64,000 nucleotides of DNA from Flavobacterium salilacus subsp. salilacus. GTDB lineage: Bacteria > Bacteroidota > Bacteroidia > Flavobacteriales > Flavobacteriaceae. Numbering within the stretch: position 1 is the first letter of the stretch; every line of letters begins with the position of its first letter. The DNA is taken from the NCBI RefSeq assembly GCF_004634195.1, contig NZ_SKBP01000001.1, forward strand, positions 558,001 through 622,000. The letters are read 5' to 3'. The position numbers and the translations under genes were made by a program. The notes beneath the pieces are model-generated. The model saw only the letters and a program-made list of their open reading frames with translations, had not been told where the DNA came from and made no database searches. Of this stretch, positions 27,307-36,600 are shown piece after piece.

Positions 27307-27813
27307 ATGATAACAACATTATTTTATATCTTATCGGCAATTACTTTAGCCACTGCGTTTTTAACCATTTTTAGTAAAAATCCTATACACAGTGCTATAT
27401 ATCTTGTGCTTTGTTTCTTCTCTATTGCAGGGCATTACCTCATGTTCAATGCGCAATTCCTAGCAATAGTACACATCATAGTATATTCAGGAGCTATCAT
27501 GATATTGATGCTCTTTACCATAATGCTCATGAACCTCAATAAGGAGGATGAACAACACAAATCAATACTCACCCGTATTGCCGCAACCATTTCTTTTTGC
27601 CTTATCGCTTTTGTATTACTGGCTGCCTTTATAAAAGCACAGCCTGCAATAATAGAATATAGAAATTCGGGTGAAGATTACCAATCTATTGAAGTATTAG
27701 GACAAGTATTGCTTAACGATTACATGGTTCCGTTTGAGTTTGCTTCCGTACTGCTTTTGGTATCGATGATAGGTGCGGTATTATTATCTAAAAAAGAACA
27801 CATTAACGACTAA
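27307..27813 (+). CDS. nuoJ: NADH-quinone oxidoreductase subunit J
   Basis: A 168-residue membrane subunit with five hydrophobic segments; NPIHSAIYLVLCFF and VHIIVYSGAIMILMLF are typical of NuoJ. The start at 27307 (MITTLFYIL) is chosen over an upstream in-frame ATG inside nuoI because it fits the family and the 1-base spacing of the operon. Confidence 0.95.
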   Translation: MITTLFYILSAITLATAFLTIFSKNPIHSAIYLVLCFFSIAGHYLMFNAQFLAIVHIIVYSGAIMILMLFTIMLMNLNKEDEQHKSILTRIAATISFCLIAFVLLAAFIKAQPAIIEYRNSGEDYQSIEVLGQVLLNDYMVPFEFASVLLLVSMIGAVLLSKKEHIND

Positions 27814-27814
27814 T

Positions 27815-28135
27815 ATGGAAAATATTTTACAACAGATAGGTATCGAAAACTACATTTATCTTTCCACATTGCTTTTTTGTGTAGGGGTATTCGGGGTACT
27901 GTACAGAAGGAATGCCATTGTAATGTTCATGTCAATCGAGATTATGCTTAATGCTGTAAACCTGCTTTTGGTAGCTTTTTCTACCTACCATCAGGATGCC
28001 GCAGGACAGGTATTTGTATTCTTCTCTATGGCAGTAGCCGCAGCAGAAGTAGCCGTTGGGCTTGCCATACTGGTAGCCGTGTACAGGAACATCAAGAATA
28101 TTGATATTGATAATTTAAAGAATTTAAAAGGATAA
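27815..28135 (+). CDS. nuoK: NADH-quinone oxidoreductase subunit K
   Basis: A 106-residue subunit with three membrane helices and the conserved MSIEIMLNAVNLLLVAF segment including the proton-path glutamates. The start at 27815 (MENILQQIG) follows nuoJ by one base; the longer frame overlapping nuoJ is not used. Confidence 0.95.
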   Translation: MENILQQIGIENYIYLSTLLFCVGVFGVLYRRNAIVMFMSIEIMLNAVNLLLVAFSTYHQDAAGQVFVFFSMAVAAAEVAVGLAILVAVYRNIKNIDIDNLKNLKG

Positions 28136-28141
28136 CGCCTA

Positions 28142-30034
28142 ATGGAGACTAATTTGGCTTTACTATTACTATTAGCCCCCTTAGCAGGGTTTTTACTTAA
28201 CATTTTTGCAGGGAAAAAACTGAGCAGAAACTTATCAGGCACATTAGGCACTATAGCTGTAGCGGTATCTTTTGCTGTTACGCTGTTTTTCTTTATGCAG
28301 GTAAGCAGTACCAAAGAACCTGTAATGGTTAACCTGTTTAAATGGATGACGCTGGCTAACTTTGATGTTAACTTTGCTTTTCAGCTTGACCAATTATCCT
28401 TACTGTGGTTAATGTTTGTTACCGGTATTGGTACACTTATTCACGTATATTCTATCAGCTATATGCATGATGATGAGAATATCCATAAATTCTTTGCTTA
28501 CCTAAACCTGTTTATCTTCTTTATGATTACGCTGGTAATGGGTAGTAACCTGCTCATTATGTTCATCGGATGGGAAGGCGTTGGGCTTTGCTCTTACCTG
28601 CTTATTGGGTTTTGGTATAAAAATCAGGACTTTAACGATGCTGCTAAAAAGGCTTTCATCATGAACCGTATTGGTGACCTTGGTTTCCTTATCGGGATTT
28701 TCATCATAGGATATCTTTTCCATAGCGTAGATTATATCGATATTCAGAATGCAATAGTTTCAGGAAGTTTTGATGTAAACGACATAAACAATATGACTTG
28801 GCTTGGCGTTGCTACACTATGCCTTTTTATAGGTGCGTGTGGTAAAAGTGCACAAATACCGCTATACACATGGTTACCGGATGCAATGGCAGGACCAACA
28901 CCGGTTTCGGCATTAATACACGCTGCCACGATGGTTACCGCAGGTATTTTTATGATTACCCGAATGAATTTTGTTTTTGATCTTACACCGGATGTTCAAA
29001 ATATAATTGCCATAGTAGGTGCTGTTACTTCATTAATTGCTGCCTCTATCGGGCTGATGCAAAATGATATTAAAAAAGTACTTGCCTACTCTACCGTATC
29101 GCAATTGGGGCTTATGTTCCTTGCGCTTGGTTTGGGTGCCTATGAAATAGCTGTTTTCCACGTAATAACGCACGCTTTCTTTAAAGCCTGTCTGTTCTTA
29201 GGTTCAGGTTCGGTTATTCACGCTATGAGTGGCGAGCAGGATATGCGTAATATGGGTGGTCTTCGCAAAGTAATGAAGGTTACGTTTATTACATTCCTTA
29301 TTGCTACACTTGCCATATCAGGTTTACCGCCATTCTCAGGTTTCTTCTCTAAAGACGAAATATTAATGACGGCTTTCCACCATAACAAACCCTTATGGGT
29401 TATTGGGTCGGTTGCCTCTATAATGACAGCATTTTATATGTTCCGCTTATTGTACCTTACTTTCTTTAAAGGTTTCAGAGGAACAGAAGAACAGAAACAC
29501 CACCTGCACGAATCGCCTTCGCTTATCACTTTCCCGCTTGTAGTACTTGCTGTACTTGCTTTAGTAGGTGGTGCTATAAGCCTGCCGGGCAGTAGCTGGC
29601 TAAACGAGTATCTTGCGCCAATCATCAGCCATCCGGCAGAACACCATGCATTAGGTACTACCGAGTATATGCTGATGGGCGTTGCAGTAGTAGGTGCACT
29701 TGTAGGTATTGGGTTGGCGTATGCCAAATACATAAAACAAGGATTTGTACCGGTGCCGGATAACGAAATAACAGGTTTTGCCAAAGTAGTATATAATAAA
29801 TTCTATGTAGATGAAATTTATACCGCAATTGTTGTAAAACCCATATATGCACTGGGTGCTTTCTTTAAAAATGTTACTGAAGTGGCACTTTCAGGCTTTA
29901 TATTCGGGCTTGGTAAAGTTGCCAACGCAATAGGTGCACAAGGAAGAACCGTACAAAACGGAAGCATCGGTTTATATCTGTTTGTATTTGTATTGAGCGT
30001 ATGCTCTATAATAGCTTATATCTTTTTAAAATAA
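28142..30034 (+). CDS. nuoL: NADH-quinone oxidoreductase subunit L
   Basis: A 630-residue antiporter-like proton-pumping subunit with the core proton antiporter domain (WEGVGLCSYLLIGFW, KSAQIPLYTWLPDAMAGPTPVSALIHAATMV) and the long C-terminal helix that runs along the membrane arm. Length fits the family. Confidence 0.97.
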   Translation: METNLALLLLLAPLAGFLLNIFAGKKLSRNLSGTLGTIAVAVSFAVTLFFFMQVSSTKEPVMVNLFKWMTLANFDVNFAFQLDQLSLLWLMFVTGIGTLIHVYSISYMHDDENIHKFFAYLNLFIFFMITLVMGSNLLIMFIGWEGVGLCSYLLIGFWYKNQDFNDAAKKAFIMNRIGDLGFLIGIFIIGYLFHSVDYIDIQNAIVSGSFDVNDINNMTWLGVATLCLFIGACGKSAQIPLYTWLPDAMAGPTPVSALIHAATMVTAGIFMITRMNFVFDLTPDVQNIIAIVGAVTSLIAASIGLMQNDIKKVLAYSTVSQLGLMFLALGLGAYEIAVFHVITHAFFKACLFLGSGSVIHAMSGEQDMRNMGGLRKVMKVTFITFLIATLAISGLPPFSGFFSKDEILMTAFHHNKPLWVIGSVASIMTAFYMFRLLYLTFFKGFRGTEEQKHHLHESPSLITFPLVVLAVLALVGGAISLPGSSWLNEYLAPIISHPAEHHALGTTEYMLMGVAVVGALVGIGLAYAKYIKQGFVPVPDNEITGFAKVVYNKFYVDEIYTAIVVKPIYALGAFFKNVTEVALSGFIFGLGKVANAIGAQGRTVQNGSIGLYLFVFVLSVCSIIAYIFLK

Positions 30035-30044
30035 TTCATACCTG

Positions 30045-31487
30045 ATGGACGTATCATTTATACTCATTATTCTATTATTCGGAGCAGTTGCTACTTACTT
30101 TGTGGGCGATAAATGGGCTTCTAAAGCCGCCTTACTATTCAGCACCGCAGCGTTTGCAGCTACTCTTTATGTGATATATCGTTATAATATAGGCGAAAAA
30201 GTAAGCTATTTTCATACCTGGATAAGCAAACCTCGTATTCTGTTGCACTTTCAAGCCGATAGCCTGTCGCTGGCTATGACAGCGCTTACCACAGTGCTTA
30301 CACCAATAATTGTATTGACATCTTTTGGGAATATGTTCCCCAAAACAAAATCGTTCTATGCACTTATACTATTTATGGCGTTTGCCATGGTAGGGACTTT
30401 TTTAAGCACAGACGGTTTAGTATATTATATCTTCTGGGAATTATCATTAATACCAATATACTTTATAGCCCTTATATGGGGTAGCGGTGATGCCGAAAGC
30501 AGAAAAAAAGCAGTAGTAAAATTCTTTATCTACACGTTTGCCGGCTCGCTGTTTATGTTGGTTTCGTTTATATATTTATATACCAAAACAGGAAGTTTCC
30601 TTAACACACATTTATATAATGCACATCTTACGGAAAAAGAGCAGTTTTGGATATTCCTTGGATTCTTTTTAGCCTATGCTATCAAAATTCCTATTATACC
30701 CTTCCACACATGGCAGGCTAACGTATATCAAAAAGCTCCTGCCGTAGGTACTATGTTATTATCGGGTATTATGCTGAAAATGGCATTATACAGCATCGTG
30801 AGATGGCAACTGCCCATAGCACCACAGGCAGCAGCACAATACAAGTACATCTTTATAGCCCTGTGTATTGCAGGCGTTATATACGGTTCTATACTTGCGT
30901 TAAAACAAACTGACCTTAAAAAACTATTAGCCTACTCATCATTAGCACACGTTGGGCTTATTGCTGCAGGGGCATATACACTTACTATTGACGGATTTCG
31001 CGGTGCTTTCCTGCAAATGATAGCACACGGATTTGTAGTAGTTGGTTTATTCTACGCTGCCGAAATTATCTCACGCAGATACAACACAGGAGAAATTGCA
31101 GATATGGGCGGTATCAGAATACAGTCGCCAAAATTTGCATCCATGTTTATGATATTGGTTATGGCATCCGTTGCACTACCGTTAACCTTTAACTTTATAG
31201 GAGAATTTGAAGTACTGTACAGTTTGGCGCAAACCAATATCTGGTTTGGTGTTCTTGGCGGTACTACCATTATACTCGGTGCATTTTATATGCTGAGAAT
31301 GTTCCAGCAGGTAATGCTTGGCGATAAAGGTGCAAAAGTATTTGCCGATGTTACATTTGGCGAAGGCTTTGTATTTGCACTTATCATTGGGGTATTGCTG
31401 TTTTTCGGAGTATATCCGAGCCCGATTGCTGATTTTATCACACCAGACCTACAAAAGGTATTATTACACATTAACCAGATTAATTAA
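30045..31487 (+). CDS. nuoM: NADH-quinone oxidoreductase subunit M
   Basis: A 480-residue antiporter-like membrane subunit. FWELSLIPIYFIALIWG and KIPIIPFHTWQANVYQKAP contain the key glutamate and lysine/histidine of the proton channel. It follows nuoL by 10 bases. Confidence 0.96.
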   Translation: MDVSFILIILLFGAVATYFVGDKWASKAALLFSTAAFAATLYVIYRYNIGEKVSYFHTWISKPRILLHFQADSLSLAMTALTTVLTPIIVLTSFGNMFPKTKSFYALILFMAFAMVGTFLSTDGLVYYIFWELSLIPIYFIALIWGSGDAESRKKAVVKFFIYTFAGSLFMLVSFIYLYTKTGSFLNTHLYNAHLTEKEQFWIFLGFFLAYAIKIPIIPFHTWQANVYQKAPAVGTMLLSGIMLKMALYSIVRWQLPIAPQAAAQYKYIFIALCIAGVIYGSILALKQTDLKKLLAYSSLAHVGLIAAGAYTLTIDGFRGAFLQMIAHGFVVVGLFYAAEIISRRYNTGEIADMGGIRIQSPKFASMFMILVMASVALPLTFNFIGEFEVLYSLAQTNIWFGVLGGTTIILGAFYMLRMFQQVMLGDKGAKVFADVTFGEGFVFALIIGVLLFFGVYPSPIADFITPDLQKVLLHINQIN

Positions 31488-31498
31488 GCCCATAAAAA

Positions 31499-32899
31499 AT
31501 GAATACATTAATAGCTATTGCAGGATTAGGGATTTTATGCCTTATAGCTGAAATTTTCAATTTAAGGAAAGCCATTGTTCCGGTAACCATCATCGGGCTA
31601 TTGGCAATACTGGGGCTTAACGTATCTGAATATATGGATCTTGGTCTGAATACCGCCATAATGGAGCGCAACGAAGGTTTTTACAACAACATGATTGTAA
31701 ACAACAGTTTCGGTATGGCATTTACAGGGCTGTTTATAGTACTAACCATATTCCTCGTGGCAATGACACCCGAATTTCACAAAGGACACAAAGCTAAACT
31801 ATCTGATTTTGTCGCAATAAAATTATTCCTGCTCACAGGAGCTATTGCTATGGTATCGTTTGGTAATCTTGCCATGTTCTTTTTAGGTATCGAAGTTTTA
31901 TCGATATCACTGTATATACTTGCTGCAAGCGAACCGAAAAACCTGAAAAGCAACGAGGCAGGTATGAAATACTTCCTTATGGGAGCTTTTGCATCGGGTA
32001 TTATCCTGTTTGGTATAGCCCTAATTTATGGTGCAACAGGCTCGTTTGACAATGCTGTTATTTATAGTGCCATATTGAGTGGCGACCTGCCCGGTTGGTT
32101 CTTTATCGGTATTGTAATGCTTACTATAGGATTACTCTTTAAAATAGCTGCTGCACCATTCCACATGTGGGCACCCGATGTGTACGAAGGTTCGCCTGCG
32201 TTAAACACTGCTACCATGAGTACACTGGCTAAAGTAGCTTCTATGGCAGCCTTTTTTAAACTAATGCGCAGCCTTAACCACGAAGTATCGGCAAGTTATG
32301 TAGCCATCATTATAACCGTATCAATACTCTCTATGACGGTGGGTAACTTTATGGCATTAAAACAAAACAACGTTAAGCGTATGCTTGCTTTTTCGGGTAT
32401 ATCGCATGCCGGTTTTATGCTTATGGTACTGCTAAACCCTCCGGCAATGTCGGGCGTACTCTTCTACTACGCAGCAGCCTATGCCCTTGCGGGTATTGCA
32501 GCCTTTGCCGTAATACTATATGTTACCGCCAATAAAGAAAACGAAGATATATACCAGTTTAACGGATTGGGTAAAACCAGCCCGCTCATGGCAGCTACAC
32601 TAACCTTAGCATTACTCTCTATGGCAGGTATCCCAATACTGTCAGGATTCTTTGCCAAGTTCTTCCTGTTTAGCGAAGTGCTGAAAACAGGCAACGTACT
32701 CATTGTAATAGTAGCCGTAGCCAACTCTATAGTAAGTGTGGGCTACTACTTTAAGCTGATACTTGCCATGTACACTAAAGACGCTGCCGAAAACACACAA
32801 AAAGTACCTGCGGCATACGGCATAGTAGCAGTACTGTCCATATTACTCACTATTGCTATAGGGCTTTATCCTGATGCTTTACTGGGATTATTAAAGTAA
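31499..32899 (+). CDS. nuoN: NADH-quinone oxidoreductase subunit N
   Basis: A 466-residue antiporter-like membrane subunit, last gene of the operon. FFLGIEVLSISLYIL, KIAAAPFHMWAPDVYEGSP and a terminal hydrophobic helix are typical. The operon has all 14 subunits, so the organism has a complete NADH:quinone oxidoreductase. Confidence 0.96.
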   Translation: MNTLIAIAGLGILCLIAEIFNLRKAIVPVTIIGLLAILGLNVSEYMDLGLNTAIMERNEGFYNNMIVNNSFGMAFTGLFIVLTIFLVAMTPEFHKGHKAKLSDFVAIKLFLLTGAIAMVSFGNLAMFFLGIEVLSISLYILAASEPKNLKSNEAGMKYFLMGAFASGIILFGIALIYGATGSFDNAVIYSAILSGDLPGWFFIGIVMLTIGLLFKIAAAPFHMWAPDVYEGSPALNTATMSTLAKVASMAAFFKLMRSLNHEVSASYVAIIITVSILSMTVGNFMALKQNNVKRMLAFSGISHAGFMLMVLLNPPAMSGVLFYYAAAYALAGIAAFAVILYVTANKENEDIYQFNGLGKTSPLMAATLTLALLSMAGIPILSGFFAKFFLFSEVLKTGNVLIVIVAVANSIVSVGYYFKLILAMYTKDAAENTQKVPAAYGIVAVLSILLTIAIGLYPDALLGLLK

Positions 32900-32944
32900 T
32901 ATTATCTTTCACGATACACAGGCGCAAACCTGAAAAATATACGC

Positions 32945-32952
32945 TATCTTTG
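32945..32952 (+). promoter_or_regulatory. -7 promoter element of the J-domain/KTSC gene
   Basis: TATCTTTG, exact consensus, 45 bases after the nuoN stop. It suggests the downstream gene is transcribed separately from the nuo operon. Confidence 0.5.
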
Positions 32953-32965
32953 CGCCTTCTAAGCC

Positions 32966-32995
32966 AAACCGCCTATGAAAATGGGCGGTTTTATA
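32966..32995 (+). terminator. terminator-like hairpin in the leader of the J-domain/KTSC gene
   Basis: AAACCGCC (32966-32973) pairs with GGCGGTTT (32984-32991), followed by a T-rich tail. It may end the nuo transcript, or act as an attenuator because it lies between the -7 element and the ATG at 33008. Confidence 0.6.
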
Positions 32996-33007
32996 TTTTG
33001 CAATACC

Positions 33008-33460
33008 ATGAACATGAAAAAAATTGTGGAGTACAGAAAGTTACTCGACGTTACCAAAGCAGCCACCCTAAAGGAGCTAAAGACTATTTACAGGAACAGC
33101 ATGAAAGAATGCCACCCCGATACCTGTACCACTGAAGAAGAAACACTGGCTGCCGAAGAAAAAAGCAAGGCTATTATAGAAGCCTACCATTTTTTGGTGA
33201 GTGTTGCGCCTGAAACTGCCGAGAAAAACCAAGCGGAATATACCAAGACTACAACTACAGCGGGGATATTGGATTTCTATATGGAAAACCAAGCCCTGTA
33301 CATTAATTTTACAGATGGCAGTTGCTACGAATATTTTGGCGTACCCAAAAACATATACATCAAGATGGTAAATGCAGAGTCGCCGGCACGTTTTGCCCGT
33401 AGGCACATATATGGCACCTACCTGTACCGTAGCGCGGTTAAAATAGTAGCGGGAGAGTAA
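33008..33460 (+). CDS. J-domain and KTSC-domain fusion protein
   Basis: A 150-residue cytosolic protein. Residues ~7-62 form a J-domain with the essential HPD at 36-38 (KECHPDT), which in the family stimulates a DnaK-type chaperone. Residues ~88-145 are a KTSC domain (ALYINFTDGSCYEYFGVP, then ARFARRHIYGTYLYR), usually a small nucleic-acid-related or phage/RM-associated domain of unclear role. The start at 33008 is used because upstream ATGs lie inside the leader hairpin; ATG 33014 is also possible. It precedes the restriction-modification gene but on the opposite strand. Confidence 0.8.
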   Translation: MNMKKIVEYRKLLDVTKAATLKELKTIYRNSMKECHPDTCTTEEETLAAEEKSKAIIEAYHFLVSVAPETAEKNQAEYTKTTTTAGILDFYMENQALYINFTDGSCYEYFGVPKNIYIKMVNAESPARFARRHIYGTYLYRSAVKIVAGE

Positions 33461-33500
33461 TATCGCATCGATATAATACAGAAAAGGCACTGTTACAAAA

Positions 33501-33603
33501 GTGTAATGCTGAACGAAATGTAATGGCGTGAAGCATCTCATCATTTAGATAAGTCATAGATTCTTCCTTCGTCAGAATGACAAAAATGCTTCGTCAGAAT
33601 GAC
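33501..33603. repeat. interspersed palindromic intergenic repeat, copy 1
   Basis: It contains CTGAACGAAATGTAATGG, CATCTCATCATTTA and TTCGTCAGAATGAC; the last is close to the reverse complement of GTCATTCTGAACGAA, which begins copy 2 at 58072. The element is therefore palindromic. The end sequence TTCGTCAGAATGAC occurs twice here (ending 33582 and 33603). Elements of this type are widespread in flavobacterial intergenic DNA. Confidence 0.8.
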
Positions 33604-33631
33604 AAAAGCCTCCTGATGGGAGGCTTTTGTT
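33604..33631. terminator. bidirectional terminator between converging genes
   Basis: AAAAGCCTCC (33604-33613) pairs with GGAGGCTTTT (33619-33628), with A on one side and T on the other; it separates the plus-strand J/KTSC gene from the minus-strand RM gene. Confidence 0.85.
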
Positions 33632-33646
33632 ATTTTAGGACACTTA

Positions 33647-36600
33647 CTATAAATACTTTTTAAGTACGGCTTCTTTTTGTTGTGGCAGTGTTGCAAGCTC
33701 TTGCTCTAGCATTTGTATTTGCTGCTCTATTGCTTCTATCTCGGCAACGATTTTTTGTTGTTCGGAAATAGGTGGTAACGGAATTTTAAAGTCTTCTAAT
33801 TGCGTTTTAGTTATTGCTTCTCTTGTTGAACTATTATCTGCTAAAACAAGTAATTCACTTTTATATTTAGAACTTACTAATATTTGTTGAACATATTTAG
33901 AGAGTACATTCTCATTTGTCCTTATAATTGCTACATGCTGATTAACGCGTGCAGGCAGATAAGACTTATCAACGATACAACATCTTGCGACAGATGCTCC
34001 TGTAATATTAAATAATATGTCATTTTCTTTTACAGTAACACCATCTAATTTTTTTGCCTGTTCATTGTCTATAAAAACTAAGCCTTTTTTGACAAATTGA
34101 TTATCATGAACATTTTGGCTTCGAATCAAACTTATCCCTTGTGATATATAAGAAGACTCCCCTCCGCGAGGGGTTGAGCCACTCCCTATTTTTAAAGTTA
34201 CTTCTTTCAATCTTGTAATTAATCCAGATGTTAAATCAATAACTTTATCCTTACTATTATTTAACTTATCTATCTGTTCCTTTATCTCCTCCTCTCTCTT
34301 CTCTACAACCGCTATCTCGGCTACAATTTTTTCCTGTATTTCTTTGGGTGGGAGGGGGATTTTAACCCCTGCTAAATCATCTCCATATACGTGTGGCTGT
34401 GCCTGCCCTCTTTGTAAACCGTATAACTCTTTTTGAATAGCATTCAGAAAAAGATATATCAACTTAGTTTCTATTTTAGTTTCATCTTTACTAATAATAG
34501 TATTACAATCTGACGCAAATATTGGCGTTTCAAAATAATTAACATATCCTGAATAAGCCCCTGATGCACTCACTGTAATAACATTGCCCTCTCTGTTGGC
34601 TTCGTTATGAAAGTAGGCTGGTTCTTGTCCTCCTGCAACTACCGGAATAGTCCCCGATTGGGTTTTCTCTTTGGTAATAGAAGTTCCTTTCTTAATATCA
34701 GCAATATCGGAAAGAACAATTAATTTATCTGTTCCCCATATCTCATCATATCTCACTTTTTTTTTAACCGAAAGTGAAATGTTTTTTTCAAACTCCACAC
34801 GGTCAAAAGTCAGCATATCTACCAGCCTGTGGCGGGTAATGTTGTTTTGCAGTGTTTCGTGTATGGGGTAGTTAAAATCGCCCTCAAAAGCTTTATGCAC
34901 ATAGGTACTGGCTTTTTCGGGGTTGTCAAAAATATCGGGGTCAAACATTTGGGTGCATTCTTCTATGCTCTTACCGCGCTGTATGGGGTGTATGCCCTCG
35001 CTGCCCCTTCGGTTGCTAAACTCGTAGCCCAAAAAGCGTTTTTCGGCATCTTTACTGCCGCTTTTTATCAGTACTGTTTTTTGGTTGTAGGTAAGTATAA
35101 AGTAAAATAGTTTTTCTTTCTCCTTTTCCAGTACGGCATCCCAAAAAGCGGTGTCGTTGGTGGCTTTTATTTTCTTTTTATAATCGGTGTACAGTTCGTG
35201 TGCCTGCACCACCTCGTTAGGAGTTTTGTTTACCAATGTTTGGTAATCGGCAAGGGTTAGCCCCTCCCACACATAGGCAGCATATTTTGCCATGGGTTGC
35301 TCTATACCGTTTATGGTAACATCTTTACCCGCTGCAAAAGTAGTATCGGTAAGCACGTGTATGCGTTCGGCAAGTTCGTTACTGCGCCTTCTCAGGAACA
35401 GCGTTACGGTATTGGTACCTGTTGCCATAAAGGTATTGGAGCCCAACTCGGTAATGGCTACAATATCAAAATATTTCAAAATTATTTCTCTTGCCTTAGT
35501 ATAAATACCCGTGTTGCTCAAAATACTGCTGGGCAGGATAATGCCGGCTATACCGTCATTTTTCAGGAGTTGCTTGGTTCTTTCTATAAACAGGCATTCT
35601 ATCTGGCTGCTTTGGTCAGTAAGCAGGTCATACAACTCAAAATCTTTTTCTACCTCCCTGAGTGTACCTTTAAATGCCGATACCGAATAGGGCGGGTTAG
35701 AAATTACAACATCAAACTGCTTGTTTTCCTGCGGATAAAATTTATCGCGGTGCTGTAACCTGCCTTTATATTCGGGGGCTGTAAAGCGTGCCAGTCCGTC
35801 GCCGTGTATTACCTGCGCCAGTCCGTCGCCATGCAGGTAGCAACCCACCTTGCCCACTTTTACCAGGCGGTAGTCTTTTTCTATACCATATACATAGTGA
35901 AAAGCCCAATCAAAATGCGCCGAGTGCCATTTTTTTAATTCGCGTGCTGTTTTATCAATATAATCATCGGGGCTAATTGTGTTAATAATGCCCTGTATTT
36001 CGTGCATACTCTCGGTTAAAAAATGTCCGCTGCCCGCTGCATAATCCATTATGGTTGGCAACAGGTCGTTGGCATCGCCGCGTTTCAGTTTTTCGTGTAC
36101 CAGTTTTTGTAACGGTATGCTTTTTATAATAAACTGCGCTACGGGAACAGGTGTAAAAAACTGTCCACTCTCCTGCTTTAACCCTGTGGTAAGCAGCATC
36201 TCAAAAAAATCGGAAAGGTACTGGTGCCTTTTGGTATAGCGTATTTTGTAGCCCTGCAACAGTTCTACAATCTTTTTTACTACAATGGCATTATCCTGAA
36301 AAGAATCATCATCAAATACCTCTTTTATGGCAAACTCATTGTTTTTCTTTAAGCGCAGTTCGGTAAGCTGGTCTAATATTTTTTGCTTTGCGCCTTGGTC
36401 ATGAATAAGATACCCAAATTTATCTTCAAAATCTTCATCGGACATATCGCTTACTTCTTTCTCCAAAAATTCGCGCATCCCCTTTCGGTATAAATCGGTA
36501 AGCCTTTTTTGGAAAGGAATATGATCATCCTTTCCTTCCAGCCACTGAAATTTTAGCTCTTCATTGAGGTTTGTCGATTTTTCGTCATAAATTTTACAGA

